This document shows positions 1 through 9,300 of a stretch of 64,000 nt of DNA, one piece after another (position 1 is the first letter of the stretch; every line of letters begins with the position of its first letter). Source of the stretch: a virus; IMG/VR virus record IMGVR_UViG_3300035670_000119, positions 21,906-85,905 of that record. One strand, given 5' to 3'. A model generated the notes under the pieces. That model searched no databases. It was given only the letters and a program-made list of their open reading frames with translations, and had not been told where the DNA came from. The position numbers and the translations under genes were made by a program.

Positions 1-171
1 TTTGATGGCGTACCACTCCATCAACCGCTGGTGATATAGATTAAGTAAAGCGTAGTGTAGCTCGTCCCAGGTTAATTCGCGTGCTGCAAGCTCTGCTTTC
101 CGCATGGAAAACTGCAGTTCCAATGGAAGCTCATACTCCTCCCTGACTGATTCTTCCATCCCACTCTGCAT
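1..171 (-). CDS. nblA: NblA-like phycobilisome degradation protein (truncated by window edge)
   Basis: The first 57 residues are visible, with ATG at 171 and no stop before the edge. The motif LPLELQFSMRKAELAA, then LTWDELHYALLNLYHQRL and EWY, follows the NblA pattern (LSLEQQF-MR-E, then LS-EQ-LL-LY-Q, then E--Y). NblA proteins are about 60 residues long, so nearly all of it is here. NblA is an adaptor that brings Clp protease to phycobilisomes. Phage copies are known in freshwater cyanophages such as Ma-LMM01 and PaV-LD, where they are thought to dismantle host antennae during infection. It lies 24 nt downstream of the lysozyme gene, at the end of the late arm. The family call is by motif; function in this phage is inferred. 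Confidence 0.85.
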   Translation of the reverse strand, partial: MQSGMEESVREEYELPLELQFSMRKAELAARELTWDELHYALLNLYHQRLMEWYAIK

Positions 172-195
172 GGTTCAGATGCAACTATTCTAAGT

Positions 196-855
196 CTATC
201 TGTCAAACAATAAATACGTGTTGTCTTCTTTGTCAATCCCCCAGGGGTCTTCCTCTGTTTGGAAGTTGTTGGCAAACTCGGACAGCACATAAGGATTGAT
301 CGCCTCTTCCAGCTGGCGGATTGCATTGACTTGCTTCGCAGATGCGGTGTAATTGCGGAATGCAGCCAGTAAAACGCCTGCAGTACATCCAGGAATATTG
401 CTGACTCCCTGGATAAACAAGTCAATTTCTTCCCTACGCCGATCAAGTAACCCGCCAATTACCTTGTGGTCAGCATCAAAGATCCATCCTCCCATCTCTT
501 GGGTAACACCGGCGTAATTCTCTAGTTCAAGATTGTCGATAATGCTTGTGTACAGAAAAGGTTCCCACCCAATGGAGTGAACGAAGGAAATCAGCGCTTG
601 AAGCATATGGCTATCCAAGCCAAAATTAAACTTCAGCAGTTGAGTTTCAATCAGGTTGACTTCGTGAAACAAATACTCCAGGGCTTTTTCTTTACTGCAA
701 CAATTTCCCTTCCGCACTGGTGATCCGTCTGGGTAGAACTGTGTACCGTATCCGAAAGTGTAGGGTTCTGCACCAGTGGTCGGATCTGGGTAGGCCTTCT
801 CGTTAAATCCTTCGTATTTACGAATTAAGTTAATTGCACACGAAAGATCCGACAT
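196..855 (-). CDS. Endolysin, T4-type lysozyme (GH24)
   Basis: A 219-residue peptidoglycan muramidase for host lysis. The catalytic triad matches T4 lysozyme in order and spacing: E15 in IRKYEGF, D24 nine residues later, and T33 in YTFGYGT (T4: E11, D20, T26). The C-terminal 60 residues have no recognised motif. I chose ATG at 855 over the in-frame TTG at 879 because the TTG lies inside a perfect hairpin (856-877) that abuts the ATG. No holin is obvious next to it. It is cotranscribed with nblA downstream. Confidence 0.88.
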   Translation of the reverse strand: MSDLSCAINLIRKYEGFNEKAYPDPTTGAEPYTFGYGTQFYPDGSPVRKGNCCSKEKALEYLFHEVNLIETQLLKFNFGLDSHMLQALISFVHSIGWEPFLYTSIIDNLELENYAGVTQEMGGWIFDADHKVIGGLLDRRREEIDLFIQGVSNIPGCTAGVLLAAFRNYTASAKQVNAIRQLEEAINPYVLSEFANNFQTEEDPWGIDKEDNTYLLFDR

Positions 856-877
856 GGGAGTAATTGTTATTACTCCC
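856..877 (-). promoter_or_regulatory. Hairpin abutting the lysozyme start codon
   Basis: On the leftward strand GGGAGTAAT and ATTACTCCC form a perfect 9-bp stem with a 4-nt loop, and ATG follows immediately. The only SD-like sequence (GGGAG) is inside the stem, so the structure could restrain lysozyme translation. A role in mRNA end protection is also possible. Confidence 0.55.
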
Positions 878-891
878 AATATACATAAATT

Positions 892-1017
892 TTATTTGCC
901 TTGGCCGCGCAATTTTTTCTTACCTCGACGTTGAGGTCGGCTATTTTGACCTTGACCAATGGAAGTGGTTTTGGGCTTGCCTTCGATGTGGGTGGAGTTT
1001 GATTTGGGTTTGGCCAT
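892..1017 (-). CDS. Small basic protein, conserved in cyanophages
   Basis: A 41-residue, Lys/Arg/Gln-rich protein beginning MAKPKSNSTHIEGKPK and ending in RGKKKLRGQGK. It has the look of very short basic proteins found near structural genes of marine and freshwater cyanophages. No fold or catalytic motif is visible; net charge is strongly positive, so nucleic-acid or virion association is plausible but inferred. It is located between the lysozyme gene and the 99-aa basic gene. Confidence 0.65.
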   Translation of the reverse strand: MAKPKSNSTHIEGKPKTTSIGQGQNSRPQRRGKKKLRGQGK

Positions 1018-1055
1018 GCTGGGAAGTAATCAGCCTATGCAGCTTAGCGGAGAAA

Positions 1056-1355
1056 TCACCATTTGACGCGGTGCGACCAGTACCTTGCCGACATTTTGTC
1101 AGGGTTGGGATCCTGGGCGTTATGACGGGCATAGTATGACTTCTTCCTTGCCTTATCCTTCTCAGTCTTGGGGTTCTTGCCAGCGCCTTCTACGCCTTGT
1201 TGACCAAAGCGAATAATCTTCTCCTCTCCCCCCTCGCATGCTTTTACCACATGAGACTTGGTCTTGTGTCCAGGGGTGCGCCGTGGCTTGTTGCAAGGCA
1301 TTGAATCCTTCGCAATCTTTGCCGCTTTTGCCGCTTTTTTACGTGTATCGGACAT
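1056..1355 (-). CDS. Conserved basic cyanophage protein (DUF5872-like)
   Basis: 99 residues, rich in Lys/Arg. Hallmarks are CNKPRRTPGHKTKSHVVKA, then IRFGQQGV, and a C-terminal ARHNAQDPNPDKMSARYW. This order (KPRRTP-H-KSH, IRFG-QG, ARH---, MSA-YW) matches a family common in cyanophages that I recall as DUF5872. Function unknown. Its ATG shares the A of the upstream stop codon (TGATG at 1355), which implies translational coupling to the 742-aa structural gene. Confidence 0.72.
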   Translation of the reverse strand: MSDTRKKAAKAAKIAKDSMPCNKPRRTPGHKTKSHVVKACEGGEEKIIRFGQQGVEGAGKNPKTEKDKARKKSYYARHNAQDPNPDKMSARYWSHRVKW

Positions 1356-3583
1356 CAGAATTTAAACCCGCCAAACATAGATGTAAACTCATTTAAGATT
1401 TGCTGCCCGCTTTTTGATTTAGCGTTAGCAGTTTCGTCATCATCTTCCAACATTGTAAGATAGCTAGATGTTTTACTTGTTGAACTGGAAGTTGTTGTGG
1501 TTTTAGGCTGTGTAGATGTTGTGTCAAATAGGCTTTCGGCAGCTCCCATTACTTCAAAAGGATCCTTGCTCTTTAAGCTGGTCCAAATACTGTCTTCAGT
1601 GTCCACACCTTTTTGCCCTTGGCTTAATAAAGCCATCTCACTTCTATTGACATCGGGCATAAAATTAGTATAAAACTCATCCTCGGTCCCGGCAAAGCCA
1701 GCGTTTTTGAACACGTTATATAGAGCCGTTTCTCCTTCTGATTCAACTGTCTTTACGTCTTCCGGACGCTGAATATACTCGATTCCAAGCAACTCTTGCG
1801 TTGGTGTTTTATTTTGTTTGTTTAATTCTTCAATTGCTGTCCTGATTGATTCTGCCGGAACCGTTCTGATTGTCTGCATCAGCATGTTTTTGACATCTTC
1901 AACGGGCTGACCGGTGTCTTCGATGCCGTATTTTTTCAGTGTTTCTTTCCAGGCTTCTGGGGTTTTTGCTGGATCTAATCCCCCGAGCAAAGAATCCGCT
2001 AACTGCTCTGGGGTCACAAACTCCAAGAACACATTAGAACCGTAATTTTTCTCTGCTTCGGCCAGGGTTGGCGCAAGATCCTTCTCAAGGAAATCAATCA
2101 AGTCTTTGTTCGTCAGTGTATCCGCGGCCGCATCATACTGCTTATCTTTACCAATCAGTTGATAATGAAGCTGCGCGAATTGGTCTTTGTTGTTTAGGTC
2201 AACACCATACTGATAAGCAAGCTGCTCCCAGCTCATTCCATTAGAAACTATTGCCCCTGGGTTTTTCTTTGCGTTATCCCAATCTTTGGCCACACTATCT
2301 TTTTGTTCTTGGTATAGCGCACTCTTTTGATCGTTTCCTGTAGGATCAAAGTAAAACTCTGGGTCAAAATAACGGATGTTACCAGTTTTAGCAAGATCCC
2401 GCACAAAAGTTTGTGCTTTTAAGGTGCCAAGTTCTTTTAGTTTGTTTGAAACAGTTTGTGTTTGCAAGATATTCTGTTCGCTATCTGTTACATCTAAATA
2501 GCTTATAAACTCTGACATTGAACGCGAAGTGTCAAAGCGCGGCTTCAAATAATCGTTGATGTATCGGGTTGCAAACTCTTTATCAAGTTCGTATTGCTTC
2601 TTTGCGTCTAAGGGGTCTTCTATTTTCTCAAGCGTTTCATATTTCTTTGTTAATGTATTGTCAAACCATTCTTGCCAATTGTATTGTACATTGCTTCCCA
2701 TGCCCAAGGCATTTTTCAGTCCTTCAGTTACTTTCTCTTCCGCCTTACTTCCTCCCATAATATTCAAATAACCTCCAATACCGGTATCTCCCAAAATAGA
2801 ATTGGACAGGTTGGACGTTAAATTGTATATCTCCGAGAACTCTGGCATTCGACTCATGAAATCCATTTGAGTCTCTTTCCACTTTGCCTTGTTTAATTCA
2901 TTAAGCGTTTCTTTTAACGTGTCTGAGACGAGTGCGTTAAACCGAAGCTCACCCTGTTCGTCAACATATTTTTGTGCTTGGCGCTCAACCAGGGAGGTTT
3001 CCCCTGGGCCTTTAGCCAATAACGTGTCCCGCATTATCTGCTGCTCACGGTCAGTGGGAACCCATCTTTCTTGGTATTGTTTGGTGGCCGCCAATTCTTG
3101 CGCGGCATTCGCTCGCATGCCTGAGTGCTTACCGACTGTCGTGTAATGATATTGAAGATAAGTGTCTGGATCATATCGCTCAGTAATATCGATATCGGGC
3201 AATGTTTGGCCGCCAAATTTTACCGCAGATCCAGCCTCGTTCCATTTTTGCAAAACTTCTGGAACTTGTTTGGAATAATAACCAGGATCAAAGTCGCCAA
3301 CCGGAGGCTTGGCACCCTTAGACGTATCCCATTTTGTAGATACGTTTTTTGCCTTGTAGAAATCAGTAATTGTATTTAAAGCTTCCGAAGGTACATATTT
3401 TTTAATGACGTCTTCTCCGTATTTTTTCTGTATAGTTGCCAATAAATCTTTGTAGGTACCAGGGGGAGCAGCGTTGAAACGTTGGGCAATATCTGCAGCC
3501 ACCTCATTTTCTTCTTGATTATCTGTCTCGATGTACTTTAAAGCAGGCTGTCCATTGACAACTGTGTACGTAAAAGAAGCCAT
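1355..3583 (-). CDS. Large putative virion protein (742 aa)
   Basis: A long, mostly hydrophilic and helical protein without transmembrane segments, rich in Lys, Asp, Glu, Thr and Gln. The N-terminus (MASFTYTVVNGQPALKYIE) is followed by many charged helices; the last 80 residues are Ser/Thr-rich, low complexity. Size and position among late genes suggest a structural or internal virion protein, but I recognise no family. The start overlaps the upstream HNH stop as TGATG, so translation is probably coupled. Confidence 0.75.
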   Translation of the reverse strand: MASFTYTVVNGQPALKYIETDNQEENEVAADIAQRFNAAPPGTYKDLLATIQKKYGEDVIKKYVPSEALNTITDFYKAKNVSTKWDTSKGAKPPVGDFDPGYYSKQVPEVLQKWNEAGSAVKFGGQTLPDIDITERYDPDTYLQYHYTTVGKHSGMRANAAQELAATKQYQERWVPTDREQQIMRDTLLAKGPGETSLVERQAQKYVDEQGELRFNALVSDTLKETLNELNKAKWKETQMDFMSRMPEFSEIYNLTSNLSNSILGDTGIGGYLNIMGGSKAEEKVTEGLKNALGMGSNVQYNWQEWFDNTLTKKYETLEKIEDPLDAKKQYELDKEFATRYINDYLKPRFDTSRSMSEFISYLDVTDSEQNILQTQTVSNKLKELGTLKAQTFVRDLAKTGNIRYFDPEFYFDPTGNDQKSALYQEQKDSVAKDWDNAKKNPGAIVSNGMSWEQLAYQYGVDLNNKDQFAQLHYQLIGKDKQYDAAADTLTNKDLIDFLEKDLAPTLAEAEKNYGSNVFLEFVTPEQLADSLLGGLDPAKTPEAWKETLKKYGIEDTGQPVEDVKNMLMQTIRTVPAESIRTAIEELNKQNKTPTQELLGIEYIQRPEDVKTVESEGETALYNVFKNAGFAGTEDEFYTNFMPDVNRSEMALLSQGQKGVDTEDSIWTSLKSKDPFEVMGAAESLFDTTSTQPKTTTTSSSTSKTSSYLTMLEDDDETANAKSKSGQQILNEFTSMFGGFKF

Positions 3584-3939
3584 CAGGAAGCAAGGTAGTG
3601 ATCTTTAAAGCTAGACAGGTTAATGATTTCATTTTCCATCCAGGCTTTTATTTTAGCCAATTTTTCTTCTGTGAAATACTCTTGTTGTTTAAACCATTCC
3701 TCCATATTGCTTGATGCTTTGTTTGCGTTACAGCGCCGACAGCAAGGAAGCAGGTTGTTTCGGTTAGAAGAACCAGACTTAAAGCGAGGTACTACGTGAT
3801 CCAGGCTTGTTGCCGGTTCTTGACAATAGCCACATTTATGATCCCAGGCTTTATATATCTCTTCTCTGAAACGTTTTTTTGCAAGTTTTGGCTTTAATTC
3901 AACTAGCAGGGCAAGGGGCTCGTGCTGGCTGCAAAACAT
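3583..3939 (-). CDS. HNH endonuclease
   Basis: 118 residues with a compact HNH core: CGYC near residue 37, SLDHVVPRFKSG, then N-NLLPCCRRCNANKA. The two Cys pairs form the structural zinc site and the DHV His is the general base in this family. Such genes in phages are either free-standing homing endonucleases or packaging-linked nucleases. It lies far from terL and is flanked by unrelated structural genes, which favours a mobile homing type. ATG at 3939; the end overlaps the next gene by one base. Confidence 0.88.
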   Translation of the reverse strand: MFCSQHEPLALLVELKPKLAKKRFREEIYKAWDHKCGYCQEPATSLDHVVPRFKSGSSNRNNLLPCCRRCNANKASSNMEEWFKQQEYFTEEKLAKIKAWMENEIINLSSFKDHYLAS

Positions 3940-4022
3940 GCTATTTAATTGCCGTTAACTAATTCTAATTTCCCTATATGTGCTCCTCTGCAAAAAAAGA
4001 GATAAAGCTTTGCTTAAGTCGG

Positions 4023-4054
4023 TTGACAAGCCCTTGACTCGCGGTAGGTTATAT
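4023..4054 (+). promoter_or_regulatory. Candidate sigma70-type promoter for the 72-aa gene
   Basis: A TTGACA hexamer at 4023-4028 is followed by an AT-rich TTATAT at 4049-4054, with a longer than ideal spacer (20 nt; GGTTAT at 18 nt is an alternative). It precedes the only rightward gene in the late arm. Confidence 0.35.
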
Positions 4055-4074
4055 GGGTAACCACTGCCACTCCA

Positions 4075-4293
4075 ATGGCTAAGCATCCCGGCTGGGTATC
4101 AATCCAGCAAGCAGAACAGCTCCTTGGTATTGACAAAAAAACCCTGTTCCAGTACCGAGACGATGGCACGCTAAAGCTGGGGCCTCACTTTGCGGCATTT
4201 CCTGGCACCATGTCCAGGGACAGCTATAAGTGGAATGTGTCTGCCGTCAGGAAGCACCTGCATAAACAGGGTATGGTGCCTGTTGCAGTGTAA
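4075..4293 (+). CDS. Small helix-turn-helix DNA-binding protein, MerR/excisionase-like
   Basis: 72 residues. The segment WVSIQQAEQLLGIDKKTL followed by FQYRDDGTLKLGPHF resembles the winged-helix reading head of MerR/excisionase proteins (helix-turn-helix, then a wing with R-dGtLk). The C-terminus is basic (VRKHLHKQG). It is transcribed against all its neighbours, has its own possible promoter and a good terminator, and so behaves as a moron: an independently expressed gene in the late arm. It could be a regulator of phage or host transcription; no target is evident. It has no Shine-Dalgarno site, only a C/A-rich leader. Confidence 0.72.
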   Translation: MAKHPGWVSIQQAEQLLGIDKKTLFQYRDDGTLKLGPHFAAFPGTMSRDSYKWNVSAVRKHLHKQGMVPVAV

Positions 4294-4328
4294 GCTACCT
4301 TGCAAAGCGGGGATGAGAGGATGTATGG

Positions 4329-4357
4329 CAGCTCTACAATTTGTAGGGCTGTTTTTT
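4329..4357 (+). terminator. Rho-independent terminator after the 72-aa gene
   Basis: CAGC-CTACA pairs with TGTAG-GCTG around an ATT loop, followed by six T. It serves the rightward gene and ends exactly where the convergent leftward gene terminates (4356). Confidence 0.75.
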
Positions 4358-5975
4358 ATTGCTGGCAGTAAACCAATAAGTTTTGAACAAACCAACCCAT
4401 GTGATACCCTCGTTTCATGTCTTTGATTAAAGCGTCTTCTATCCCTGGCATATGACATAGACCAGGTGTTTTATCCATTAGGTCTCTCCAGTATTCTTTT
4501 GGTTTGCAGTTAATGTGGCCAACCCCACCTTGACCAGGGGCTGCTGCTGTCCAAATTAAAATTCCCTTTGGTGCTAAACAACGCAAAATAGCTTGGATGA
4601 TTTCTTTGTTTTTGGATTCATCCATGTGCTCAGCTACTTCCATACACAAAACTACGCCAGCCTTTTCCTCAGGCGTGACAGTTAAAAGGTCTTGGCAAAA
4701 AAGATTGGGCTTACCTTCTATCCGTGGATCAATATCGTATCCAATTGCATCAATCCCTAGTTCGTTAAAACAGTCAACGTACGTCCCTGGTCCACAACCA
4801 AGATCAATCAGAAGATCGGGACTGAAGTAAGCATCGTCAATCCAACGAGCCAACCTTTTGGCAAAGGGTTTTTCCTCTATATCAAGACTGGTGTAATCAA
4901 TGACATCATGATTTTTCAGTTGATACCAGCCTTTTTCCCATAACGCATTGATGTCCTTGAAAATCTTGTCATATTTCTCACCACAAGTTTCCAGGCTATA
5001 GCGTTCTCTTGTGATACGTGCAATTTGTTTTCGGTCTAAATCACCTGCTTTTTCAATTGCATCAATCCAATCTTGAAGAGTGTGGCATCTAAAGCCTGTG
5101 ACACCATCCACAATGGTTTCTGTGAATGCACCGTAGTCAACGGCAATTAGCGGTGTACCGCAAAGCATTGCCTCTACGCCACTACCCCCAAAAGGCTCAG
5201 TAAAGTTGGTTGGCATCAATGCTGCTCGTGCATTACGCAAAAAGTTGGAGCGCTCCATACCAGAGATGGGCCCTTCATAAAAGATGTTGGGGTGTTCCCA
5301 AGGGGATGGATCTCCTTGTCCATGGAGAATAATAGGCCACGGACTGTAGTCGGCAATAGCACGAATGGTGTCCAGCCCCTTGGCGCTACAGATGCGTCCA
5401 AGAAACGCCAGGTAATCTCCTGGCTTTTCCTTAGGTTCCCATTCATCAAGGTCAAAGTAATTAGGGACAACCCACTCGTAGTTTTTGCCTTGGCGGTTTT
5501 CTTTGCCCTGGTGATAGTGCATCCAGGCGTAAGACTCAAAGATCCGAAAACTATTTGGCATCAATGTTGGATAGCCAATTCCGGTCTCAACGTGATGGTT
5601 GTTGGGAAACTCAGACAACAACTTTTGATGAGCATGCCCAAACGGATGACAAATGATGTCTTTCTCTTTGACCCGTTTACGTAGTTCAACAATCAGACGT
5701 TCTTCAAATACCTTGTGAGCAGGGCTGCCCACATATGCGTGATCTCCGAAGAAATCTGTTTCCCTCCTGGCGCCAAAGAAAGAACGGAACTCTTCTTCGT
5801 TCAAGATTTCTACATGTTCGTCAGCGGTTGATTCGCTGCCGTAATTTGAGTATTCAGTAACCTCGTAGCCGAACCGCTGCATCATCTTTGGAAAGCGTAA
5901 AACTTTTCCAGTAAATGCGCAGTGCGAATAATCCAGGGCCGTACGCGTGTGGAACAAGCCAATAAGGTGAAGCAT
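4356..5975 (-). CDS. Glycosyltransferase family 4 - SAM methyltransferase fusion
   Basis: 539 residues with two enzymes in one chain. Residues about 1-370 are a GT-B glycosyltransferase: YLAFLGRICSAKGLD is the start of the C-terminal donor-binding half, and EPFGGSGVEAMLCGTPLIA gives the GT4 E-x7-E motif. Residues about 390-539 are a class I methyltransferase: LLIDLGCGPGTY (motif I, SAM loop), an acidic YDID at the end of strand 2, and VVLCMEVAEHM. It could glycosylate and methylate a virion protein, or modify host lipopolysaccharide; the collagen-like fibre gene lies just upstream, making the fibre an obvious candidate. Start taken at ATG 5975 rather than TTG 5981. Confidence 0.86.
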   Translation of the reverse strand: MLHLIGLFHTRTALDYSHCAFTGKVLRFPKMMQRFGYEVTEYSNYGSESTADEHVEILNEEEFRSFFGARRETDFFGDHAYVGSPAHKVFEERLIVELRKRVKEKDIICHPFGHAHQKLLSEFPNNHHVETGIGYPTLMPNSFRIFESYAWMHYHQGKENRQGKNYEWVVPNYFDLDEWEPKEKPGDYLAFLGRICSAKGLDTIRAIADYSPWPIILHGQGDPSPWEHPNIFYEGPISGMERSNFLRNARAALMPTNFTEPFGGSGVEAMLCGTPLIAVDYGAFTETIVDGVTGFRCHTLQDWIDAIEKAGDLDRKQIARITRERYSLETCGEKYDKIFKDINALWEKGWYQLKNHDVIDYTSLDIEEKPFAKRLARWIDDAYFSPDLLIDLGCGPGTYVDCFNELGIDAIGYDIDPRIEGKPNLFCQDLLTVTPEEKAGVVLCMEVAEHMDESKNKEIIQAILRCLAPKGILIWTAAAPGQGGVGHINCKPKEYWRDLMDKTPGLCHMPGIEDALIKDMKRGYHMGWFVQNLLVYCQQ

Positions 5976-5997
5976 GCCCAAGCAATTTTTATTTAGT

Positions 5998-6321
5998 TTA
6001 GTCTTCTTCCCAGCTAACTTGCTGAATTTGATCGCAGATTATTTTATCGTTATCATCGATTGCTTTTTGTGAAAGAGTTTCTACAAGTTCTTCTAGCTCA
6101 TTTGATCTGCTTCTGTAAAAAGCACATAAACTTTTTACTTCTTCTGGCACTGGCTTGCCTCCCGATACTTCTCGTTCAACCATCCATTGCATGCCAGTTC
6201 CTTCAATTGCTTCTTTGCATTTTGTTTTTATTTCGTTAATTTTTTCAAGTGCGGCAGATGAAACGGTGCGTTCGTCAATAACTTGTATGCAAACACCATT
6301 TTTGTAAAGTTCGTAACGCAT
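5998..6321 (-). CDS. Unidentified 107-aa protein, possible fibre chaperone
   Basis: An acidic, helical protein starting MRYELYKNGVCIQVIDE, with a central Pro-containing turn (SGGKPVPEEVKS) and two long helices. It starts one base after the stop of the collagen-like fibre gene. Small genes directly downstream of tail fibres are often assembly chaperones, so this role is suggested by position only. I recognise no family. Confidence 0.6.
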   Translation of the reverse strand: MRYELYKNGVCIQVIDERTVSSAALEKINEIKTKCKEAIEGTGMQWMVEREVSGGKPVPEEVKSLCAFYRSRSNELEELVETLSQKAIDDNDKIICDQIQQVSWEED

Positions 6322-9300
6322 TTAAACCACCCTAAGATAAACAGCGGGCATGGCAAGAGTGTACAAAGTTGGCGTTGTTGAGGCTGTTGCTGGTAGTGTA
6401 CTTCCTGTTGTTGTTTCAGTAAACCCATTAGCCGTTAAAGTTGTATTGCTTACTGTGGTGCCATAGGTAAAAATGGCGGCAGCAGACTCGGACGCCCTGG
6501 CCCTATAGCTTGACGTAAGCGTCTTAACAAAAGCAAGGTAATAAAAACCCGCTTCAAGAGTTTCACTAATTACAATTTCTTTTTCTCCACTGGTATTTGT
6601 CTGTACTGTTCCGTAATCCGAAATTAAATCACCCGGAAGACCTGTTGAAGCTACGGAATAAAGGCCAAGGCGTGCAACACCTAGTGATGTGGAAACACTG
6701 GTAACCTCGATTCCAATACGGGTCCACGTTGTTTTTTTGGTACAATTAAACAACTGATAATAAATTAAACTATTTGTAAAACTTATGGTACTTGTCGTTG
6801 AGCTTGCTCCCGTCCTGTAGTAGTATCGATCAGTAATTACAGGGGGTCGTGCATTTGATAATCCCGCAATCGAGCCTGCTGTTGTTTTTCTGTTTTCAGT
6901 TTCAGATACATCGTAATAAGGAATAAATTCTGTATTTAAAACAATACCCTCGGTTAAGCTATTGACGTCTATTGCTCCAGTGGCACCTGTGGCACCTGTA
7001 GCTCCGCCAGGACTACCTGCTGGACCTGTCGCACCCGTTGCACCTGTGATTCCGTTTGTACCTGCTGGGCCGGTAGGACCAGTGGGACCTGAAATACCCG
7101 CTGGGCCAGTGGGACCTGTTGCACCAGTTGCTCCGTTTGTGCCTGCTGGGCCGGCAGGACCAGTGGGGCCAGCAAGGCCAGTGGCACCTGTTGCTCCTGT
7201 AATGCCAACTGGACCAGTGGCACCTGTTGCACCCCCTGGATCACCTGCAGGACCTGTGGCTCCTGTGGGGCCTGTAACTCCGTCTGAACCAGCTACGCCT
7301 GTTGCACCAGTAACACCAATCCCTGTAGCACCTGTAGCTCCCTCGGGACCTGTAGCTCCTGTGGGGCCTGTAACTCCGTCTGAACCAGCTACGCCTGTTG
7401 CACCTGTCGCGCCATTTACACCCGCAGGACCTGTAGCTCCTGTGGCTCCATTAACTCCTGTTGCACCAGTAACACCAATCCCTGTAGCGCCTGTAGAACC
7501 TTGTATTCCTGTTGCACCAGCAACACCTGTTGCCCCTGTAGCCCCAGTGATTCCAACACCTGTTGCTCCGGTAATTCCAACGGGACCAGTGGGACCAGTG
7601 GGACCCGTAGGTCCGTCTATACCTGCTGGACCAGTGGCACCTGTTGCACCACCTGGATCACCTGCAGGACCCGTAGCTCCTGTTGCACCATCTACACCCG
7701 CAGGACCTGTAGCTCCTGTAGCGCCACCGGGACTGCCCGCATCTCCGGTGCGGAAGAACGTTATGGCTAAAACAGCTCCAGAAGTTGGTGTGCTGTTATT
7801 TTCTATAGCTGTGACAGGGATTTTATAGTAGCCTGATAACGTACTCCCCGATAAAATAATGTTACCAGTTATCTGAAAAACATGATAAATAGAGGTGACG
7901 TTTGAAAATAAACTTTGGATTAATAAACGCCCTCTATCTCCTGTTGTTGTTGAATCATCCCAGCTAGCAATCTCATCCGAAGAATTAACAGAATAGTAGT
8001 TAAGTACATCAATATAAATAAATGTTGCGTTGGCAGGAGTTGTGTTATTGAAGCGTATATCCCCAGAACCGGGATCCGAATCTACCGTACTTGTATCAAA
8101 TCGATACGCATTTCCGTTGCGAACACCCGTGGCACCAGCAGGACCTGTGGCACCTGTTGCACCATCAACCCCCGCAGGACCAGTGGGACCTGTTGCACCA
8201 TCAACGCCGGCAACTCCTGTTGCACCTGTCGCACCTGTTGCACCTCCGGGATCTCCTTGTGGACCTGTCGCGCCAGTAACACCAGTGGCACCTGTTGCGC
8301 CTGTAGCTCCGTTAACACCAGCAAGGCCTGTTGCACCAGTGTCCCCCTGAGGGCCAGTGGGACCAGTCGCTCCGTTCGTACCTGCTGGGCCGGTAGCGCC
8401 AGTGGCGCCATCAACGCCGGCAACTCCTGTTGCACCTGTTGCACCCGTAGCACCTCCCGGATCACCCGCAGGACCCGTGGCACCTGTAACTCCGGTGGAT
8501 CCTCGAGGGCCTGTCGCACCAGTCGCCCCACTCACACCAGTAGCACCTACCACACCCGTAGCACCTACCGCACCTTGGAGGCCGGTGGCACCGGTATCTC
8601 CAGTGGCGCCAGTGGGACCTGTTGGGCCTTCAATACCAGTGGCACCTGTTGCGCCTGTGCTTCCAACTCCGGTTGCCCCTTGATCTCCTGTCGCACCTGT
8701 TGGCCCTTGATCTCCTGTACGTGAAAACTCAATGACTAAAGTAGCGTTATTCGCGGGAAGTGCTCCAAGTACATACTGAACTGGTATTTCATAATACCCA
8801 GAGCTTGGATTAATTGTTCCCGTGATCTTAAATATGTTTAGTGTTGTACCAGCACTAGTTGCTTCGTTGATTGTCAGGTAGCCTTTGTCAGAAGAAGAGG
8901 AATCGTCCCAAGAAGAAATCCAGGCTCCTTGATTAGTATTGTTAACGTCTGCTTGATCGATATAAATTTGGCTAACACTTGCAATAGTACCGCTGTTGTA
9001 ACGGAATAAACCAACGCCAGGATCTGAATTAACAGTGGAAGTACTAAAGTTGTAACGTACTCCACCACGTAATCCCGTGGCCCCTTCTACGCCTGTAGCT
9101 CCTTGAATTCCGGTAGGACCAGTTGTTCCCTGTGGACCTGTTGCGCCTGTGGTACCAGTGGGACCAGTAACTCCGGTGGGACCTTCAATACCAGTGGCGC
9201 CTGTTGCGCCTGTGATTCCAACTCCGGTTGCCCCGGTGGGTCCTTCAATACCCGTAGGGCCCGTAGCTCCAGTAGTTCCTTGGGGACCGGTAGCGCCAGT

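Noticed and set aside
196-458. Leftward 128-aa ORF at 72-458
   Set aside because: It overlaps lysozyme and nblA in another frame and has no conserved motif.
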